A stretch of 9,612 nucleotides of DNA from Sphingomonas bacterium (lineage in GTDB: Bacteria > Pseudomonadota > Alphaproteobacteria > Sphingomonadales > Sphingomonadaceae): positions 1-9,612 of the forward strand of contig NZ_CAHJWX010000035.1 of the NCBI RefSeq assembly GCF_903643065.1, read 5' to 3'. Below the pieces are notes generated by a model. The model did not search any database, was not told the DNA's origin, and worked only from the letters and a program-made list of their open reading frames with translations. Position 1 is the stretch's first letter; each line of letters begins with the position of its first letter. A program made the position numbers and the translations under genes. Shown one piece after another: positions 6,536 through 9,612 of this stretch.

Positions 6536-6587
6536 CGAGCCGATCCCGCCTTGCCTCGCCGCCGGTTTCAGCCAACATCCGCCTTGC

Positions 6588-7193
6588 ATGTCCGTCACCC
6601 CCCTGCCCCGCCGCCGCCTCTCCCCCGAGGCGTCGCGCGATGCCGCGCTCGACGCCGCGCGGGCGCTGCTGGTCGAGTCCGGGCCGCAGGCGGTGACGCT
6701 GAAGGCGGTGGCGGCGCGGATCGGCCGCACGCACGCCAACGTGCTGCATCATTTCGGCAGCGCGTACGGGCTGCAACAGGCGCTGATCGCGCGCATGGCG
6801 GGGTTCATCACCTCCACCATCCGCGCGGCGGTGCTGCGCCAGCGCGGGGCGCCCGATCCGCATCCGGGCGAGGTGGTGGACCTCGCCTTTGACGCATTCG
6901 ACGCGGGCGGCGCGGGGGCGCTGGCGAGCTGGATGATCCTGTCGGGCAACGAGGACGCGCTCGACCCGATCCTGACCGCGATCCGCGACCTGGTCGACGA
7001 GCTGGCGCCCGATCACCGCGACCCGCAGCCGCTGGAGGACGAGACGCTGACGCTGGTGCTGATGGCGCTGGGCGACGCGCTGTTCGGTGCGCCGCTGACG
7101 CGCGCGCTGGGGCTGCCGAGGGAGCGGGCGCGGGTGCTGGCGCGGGCGATGCTGGTGGTGGGGCGGGATGAGGCCTCGTCACCCCGAGCTTGA
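6588..7193 (+). CDS. TetR/AcrR-family transcriptional regulator
   Basis: These are dimeric DNA-binding repressors that usually respond to a small ligand. The 201-residue product has an N-terminal helix (EASRDAALDAARALLVESGP) leading into a helix-turn-helix at ~37-58 (VTLKAVAARIGRTHANVLHH, then F), the family's most conserved part. The remainder is a helical ligand/dimer domain. A second conserved-looking region is ETLTLVLMALGDALFGAPLT. The start has no visible Shine-Dalgarno: the ATG is preceded by CCGCCTTGC. It lies 52 bp after the acetyltransferase and 42 bp before obgE, on the same strand. Its final residues (SSPRA) and stop are encoded by a palindromic intergenic repeat. The regulated target is not evident. 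Confidence 0.88.
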   Translation: MSVTPLPRRRLSPEASRDAALDAARALLVESGPQAVTLKAVAARIGRTHANVLHHFGSAYGLQQALIARMAGFITSTIRAAVLRQRGAPDPHPGEVVDLAFDAFDAGGAGALASWMILSGNEDALDPILTAIRDLVDELAPDHRDPQPLEDETLTLVLMALGDALFGAPLTRALGLPRERARVLARAMLVVGRDEASSPRA

Positions 7194-7205
7194 GCCGGGG
7201 TGACG
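7177..7205. repeat. REP-like palindromic element overlapping the TetR gene end
   Basis: CGTCACCCCG (7177-7186) and CGGGGTGACG (7196-7205) form a perfect 10-bp inverted repeat around AGCTTGAGC, which can itself pair GCT/AGC. Similar TCACCCCG...CGGGGTGA palindromes are, from memory, common dispersed repeats in sphingomonad genomes. The element supplies the last codons and the TGA (7191-7193) of the TetR gene. It could also act as a weak terminator or mRNA-stabilising hairpin before obgE. Confidence 0.7.
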
Positions 7206-7235
7206 GACGAGGGCAAAACCCGCTAAGCGTTGCCG

Positions 7236-8282
7236 GTGCATTTTCTCGATCAAGCCAAGATCTTCGTCCGCTCCGGTGCCGGCGGCCCCGGTGCCGTCTC
7301 GTTCCGCCGCGAGAAGTTCATCGAATATGGCGGCCCCGACGGCGGCAACGGCGGCAAGGGCGGGGACATCGTGTTCGAGGCGGTGGCGGGCCTCAACACG
7401 CTGATCGACTTCCGCTACACGCAGCATTTCCGCGCGGCGCGCGGCTCGGGCGGCTCCGGCTCGAACCGCACGGGCGCGGGTGGCGACGATCTGGTGGTCA
7501 AGGTGCCGGTGGGCACGCAGGTGCTGTCGGAGGACAAGGAGGATATCCTGCTCGACTTCACCCGGGTCGGCCAGCGCGAGACGCTGTTTCGCGGCGGCGA
7601 CGGCGGCCGGGGCAATGCCAGCTACAAGACCTCCACGAACCGCGCGCCGTACCAGCATGGCGAGGGCTGGCCGAACGCGGAAGCCTGGGTGTGGCTCCGG
7701 CTCAAGTTGCTCGCGGACGCGGGGCTGGTGGGGCTGCCCAACGCGGGCAAATCGACCTTCATCAACGCGGTCACCAACGCGCAGGCGAAGGTCGGCGCCT
7801 ATGCCTTCACCACCACGCGCCCGCAGCTCGGCGTCGTGCGCCACCGCCAGCGCGAGTTCGTCGTCGCCGACATCCCCGGCCTGATCGAGGGCGCCGCCGA
7901 GGGCGCGGGGATCGGCGACCGATTCCTGGGGCATATCGAGCGCTGCCGCGTGCTGCTCCACTTGGTCGATGCGCAGGACGCGGACGTGGCGGAAAGCTGG
8001 CGCGTCGTGCGCGACGAGCTGGCGGCGTACGGCGCGGGGCTGGACGACAAGCCGTACGTGCTCGCGCTCAACAAGATCGACACGCTCGACGACGAGCTGG
8101 TGGCGGCGCTGTCGGCGGAGCTGGAGGAGGCGTCGGGCCAGCCGGTGATCCCGCTGTCAGGCGCGAGCGGCACCGGGCTCGACTGGACGCTCGACCGCCT
8201 GCTCGACGCGCTCCCGCCCGAGCCGGGCGCGGTGCCGGCGGACGATGAGGGCGAGGACGCGGTGGAGTGGTCGCCGGTTTAG
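7236..8282 (+). CDS. obgE: Obg GTPase (ObgE/CgtA), ribosome assembly
   Basis: Obg is an essential GTPase that binds the 50S precursor and links ribosome maturation to growth state. The product (348 residues from GTG 7236) begins MHFLDQAKIFVRSGAGGPGA with the Gly-rich Obg fold to ~155, including FRREKFIEYGGPDGGNGGKG. The G domain follows: G1 GLPNAGKST at 166-174, switch TTTRP, G3 DIPGL at 212-216, G4 NKID at 279-282 and G5 SGASG at 308-312. A short acidic tail ends EDAVEWSPV. GTG 7236 gives the usual V/M-HFLDQAK start; in-frame TTG 7230 would add two residues. Neither has a good Shine-Dalgarno. A near copy of the gene's last ~46 bases recurs 623 bp downstream. Confidence 0.97.
   Translation: MHFLDQAKIFVRSGAGGPGAVSFRREKFIEYGGPDGGNGGKGGDIVFEAVAGLNTLIDFRYTQHFRAARGSGGSGSNRTGAGGDDLVVKVPVGTQVLSEDKEDILLDFTRVGQRETLFRGGDGGRGNASYKTSTNRAPYQHGEGWPNAEAWVWLRLKLLADAGLVGLPNAGKSTFINAVTNAQAKVGAYAFTTTRPQLGVVRHRQREFVVADIPGLIEGAAEGAGIGDRFLGHIERCRVLLHLVDAQDADVAESWRVVRDELAAYGAGLDDKPYVLALNKIDTLDDELVAALSAELEEASGQPVIPLSGASGTGLDWTLDRLLDALPPEPGAVPADDEGEDAVEWSPV
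8253..8280 (+). repeat. Direct repeat copy 1 (end of obgE)
   Basis: This 28-bp segment of the obgE 3' end recurs at 8876-8903 with 27 of 28 bases identical; the difference is C8274 versus T8897. Weaker similarity extends upstream to 8235 (paired with 8859), with a one-base indel. The copies bracket the first Uma2 gene. Confidence 0.9.
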
Positions 8283-8297
8283 GTATAGACGAACGGC

Positions 8298-8858
8298 ATG
8301 CGCACCGATCCCGCCTATCGCAAGATCACCGCCGACGAGTTCCTCAACATGGACTTCGGCAGCGACCGCAAGTTCGAGCTGGCGGATGGCGTGATCGTCG
8401 GCATGGTGGGCGGCACGGAGCCGCACGCATGGGTTCAGGGCAACATCTACAACTGGCTCCGCAATCGACTGCGCGGTAGCCGCTGCCGACCTTACAACTC
8501 CGACATGGCCGTGCAGGTCGGCGACTCCCAGGTTCGCTTTCCAGACGTCAGCGTCCACTGCGATCAGCCCCCGCGCCTCGACCTGAGGTCCACGACGGCG
8601 TTGCCCGATCCCACCGTCGTCATCGAGGTGCTGTCGCCGAGCACTGCCGCGATCGATCAGGGCGAGAAGCTGGCCGAGTACAAGGCCGTGCCCTCCATCC
8701 GCACGATCGCCTTCGTCGATCCCGATGCGGAGCTTTGCCGCACCGTCGAGCGGCTGGAGAACGGTTGGCTCGACCACCTGTTCTCCGGCCGAACCGGCAT
8801 TGTCATCCCCGCGCTCGACCTGACCATCCCGCACGCGGACGTGTTCGCGCGTGACTGA
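8298..8858 (+). CDS. Uma2-family (DUF820) putative endonuclease
   Basis: Uma2 proteins adopt a PD-(D/E)XK nuclease fold; their biological role is largely unknown. The 186-residue product is of typical length. Family landmarks are ITADEFLNMD, FELADGVIV (E27), RFPDVSVHC (D83), VVIEVLSPST (E110) and QGEKLAEYK (K124). D83, E110 and K124 fit the expected metal-binding and catalytic triad, so it is likely active. The C-terminus LTIPHADVFARD matches the usual IxLxxxxIF ending. It starts 15 bp after obgE with only a weak AGG upstream, suggesting translation coupled to obgE. It is flanked by two copies of the obgE 3' end, suggesting later insertion. Confidence 0.9.
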   Translation: MRTDPAYRKITADEFLNMDFGSDRKFELADGVIVGMVGGTEPHAWVQGNIYNWLRNRLRGSRCRPYNSDMAVQVGDSQVRFPDVSVHCDQPPRLDLRSTTALPDPTVVIEVLSPSTAAIDQGEKLAEYKAVPSIRTIAFVDPDAELCRTVERLENGWLDHLFSGRTGIVIPALDLTIPHADVFARD

Positions 8859-8906
8859 CCGGCGCGACGCGGGTGGAGGACGCGGTGGAGTGGTCGTCGG
8901 TTTGAG
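8859..8906 (+). pseudogene. Duplicated obgE 3'-end remnant between the two Uma2 genes
   Basis: Reading in the obgE frame, this stretch encodes VEDAVEWSSV followed by TGA (8904-8906), against GEDAVEWSPV and TAG at the true obgE end. The bases before it also align to obgE from 8235 with a one-base indel. The stretch has no start codon of its own, no ribosome-binding site, and no other part of obgE. It is a recombination or duplication footprint. Confidence 0.8.
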
Positions 8907-8914
8907 GCTATGGA

Positions 8915-9481
8915 ATGGGGATGGCCGCCAGACCTGATTACCCGCTTACCCTGCTGACCGAGCAGGAGTTCCTGGAGATCACCTTTGGTGATCTGAAGGC
9001 GGAGCTGGAGCATGGCGTCATCCGGATGATGGCGGGAGCCAAGGCACGTCATAATAAGGTAGCGCTCAACATCCAGTTCGCACTGATGCGGCGACTTCAG
9101 GGAACCGGCTGCACACCGTACGGACCGGATCAGGGCATACGCACGGTGGAACGGACGATCCGCTACCCGGCCGTCGCCGTGCTTTGCGGACATGACGGCT
9201 CGAACGACGACGATGTCCGCCTGTTCGATGATCCTCGCGTGTTGTTCGAGATCGCTTCGGCTGGCACGTTTCGGACAGACGTGAGAGAGAAGCTCCTTGA
9301 ATACAGGGCGTTGACCAGCGTCGATACCATCGTGCTCGTGGATATCGGGACGGAGCGGGTGCGCGTGGTGCAGCGCATCGGGCCGGACGGGTGGAGCGAT
9401 GTCGGTCATCAGGCAGCGTTCGACATCCCCCTCCCGTCGCTTGGCATCACCCTTCCCCACGCCGAGATCTTCGCGCGCTAG
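8915..9481 (+). CDS. Uma2-family (DUF820) protein, second copy with altered active site
   Basis: The 188-residue product shares the Uma2 framework with its upstream neighbour: LLTEQEFLEI, AELEHGVIR, REKLLEYRALTSVDTIVLVD and a C-terminal ITLPHAEIFAR. By eye the two proteins are strongly diverged. In the position of the catalytic Asp (P-D-V) this copy reads RYPAVAV, with Ala86 (codon GCC, 9170-9172). The usual E-V-L-S-P-S-T is FEIASAGT; Glu112 and Lys126 remain. It may be catalytically impaired or a non-cleaving homologue. ATG 8915 has GAGG seven bases upstream. ATG 8921 sits at exactly the same distance from the repeat as the first copy's start and is a good alternative. Its stop abuts the proB start. 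Confidence 0.88.
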   Translation: MGMAARPDYPLTLLTEQEFLEITFGDLKAELEHGVIRMMAGAKARHNKVALNIQFALMRRLQGTGCTPYGPDQGIRTVERTIRYPAVAVLCGHDGSNDDDVRLFDDPRVLFEIASAGTFRTDVREKLLEYRALTSVDTIVLVDIGTERVRVVQRIGPDGWSDVGHQAAFDIPLPSLGITLPHAEIFAR

Positions 9482-9612
9482 GTGATCTTCCCGCCCGCCA
9501 CCTGCCCTCGCCTGATCGTCAAGATCGGCTCGGCGCTGCTCGTCGAGCCAGACGGTGGCGTACGGGCGGCGTGGCTGGCGGGGATCGCGGGCGGCGTGGC
9601 GGCGCGGCGCGC
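9482..9612 (+). CDS. proB: Glutamate 5-kinase, N-terminal part (runs off the window)
   Basis: ProB phosphorylates glutamate to gamma-glutamyl phosphate, the first step of proline synthesis, in the cytoplasm. From GTG 9482 the frame gives MIFPPATCPRLIVKIGSALL followed by VEPDGGVRAAWLAGIAGGVA and ARR, open to the edge. The block LIVKIGSALLV is the N-terminal phosphate-binding strand and loop of this amino-acid-kinase family; the rest, including any PUA domain, is outside. Its start follows the Uma2 stop with no gap (TAG then GTG), implying translational coupling. obgE-proB adjacency is, from memory, common in alphaproteobacteria and supports the call. Confidence 0.9.
   Translation, partial: MIFPPATCPRLIVKIGSALLVEPDGGVRAAWLAGIAGGVAARR

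Noticed and set aside
7179..8834. Minus-strand frames opposite obgE and the first Uma2 gene (7179-7961, 8157-8834)
   Set aside because: They overlap unmistakable obgE and Uma2 coding sequence and show no motifs.

Overview
The window is high-GC DNA that most resembles a sphingomonad (Sphingomonas-like alphaproteobacterium). The evidence is the gene order rplU-rpmA-GNAT-TetR-obgE-(Uma2)-proB, a large Sphingomonas-style TonB-dependent receptor, an alphaproteobacterial HspQ, and mobile DNA carrying a TrwC/MobF-type relaxase.

Left region (1-1694) is a decayed integrative or conjugative element. It starts with the right end of an IS3-like insertion sequence (1-77). This abuts a C-terminal remnant, probably of a type IV coupling protein (78-678). 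Next is the N-terminal ~100 residues of a MobF relaxase (685 to about 995). This fragment collides head-on with an integrase cut off before its catalytic domain (990-1538, minus strand). The integrase lies just downstream of an intact tRNA-Ser(CGA) gene (1695-1784, minus strand), the likely integration site. Both genes end at the same point, which reads as an internal deletion.

Middle region (1785-5241) is chromosomal. hspQ (1905-2285) has a promoter almost touching its ATG and may be leaderless. It converges on a TonB-dependent receptor gene (2355-5030, minus strand). The receptor and the ribosomal operon diverge from a 211-bp intergenic region with two hairpin-rich leaders and a recognisable rplU promoter.

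Right region (5242-9612) is one plus-strand cluster. rplU and rpmA encode the large-subunit proteins L21 and L27. They are followed by a strong intrinsic terminator preceded by complementary segments that could form mutually exclusive hairpins (a candidate attenuator). Then come a RimJ/RimL-like acetyltransferase, a TetR-family regulator whose last codons lie in a palindromic repeat, the ribosome-assembly GTPase ObgE, two Uma2-family nuclease-like genes, and the start of proB (glutamate 5-kinase).

The most unusual structure is at 8235-8906. The first Uma2 gene sits between the real obgE 3' end and a second, nearly identical copy of that 3' end. The two Uma2 proteins, in contrast, are strongly diverged. 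This fits capture of an obgE-tail+Uma2 segment from a related genome better than a simple tandem duplication. The second Uma2 protein has Ala where the family's catalytic Asp is expected. I saw no CRISPR array, rRNA or phage structural genes.
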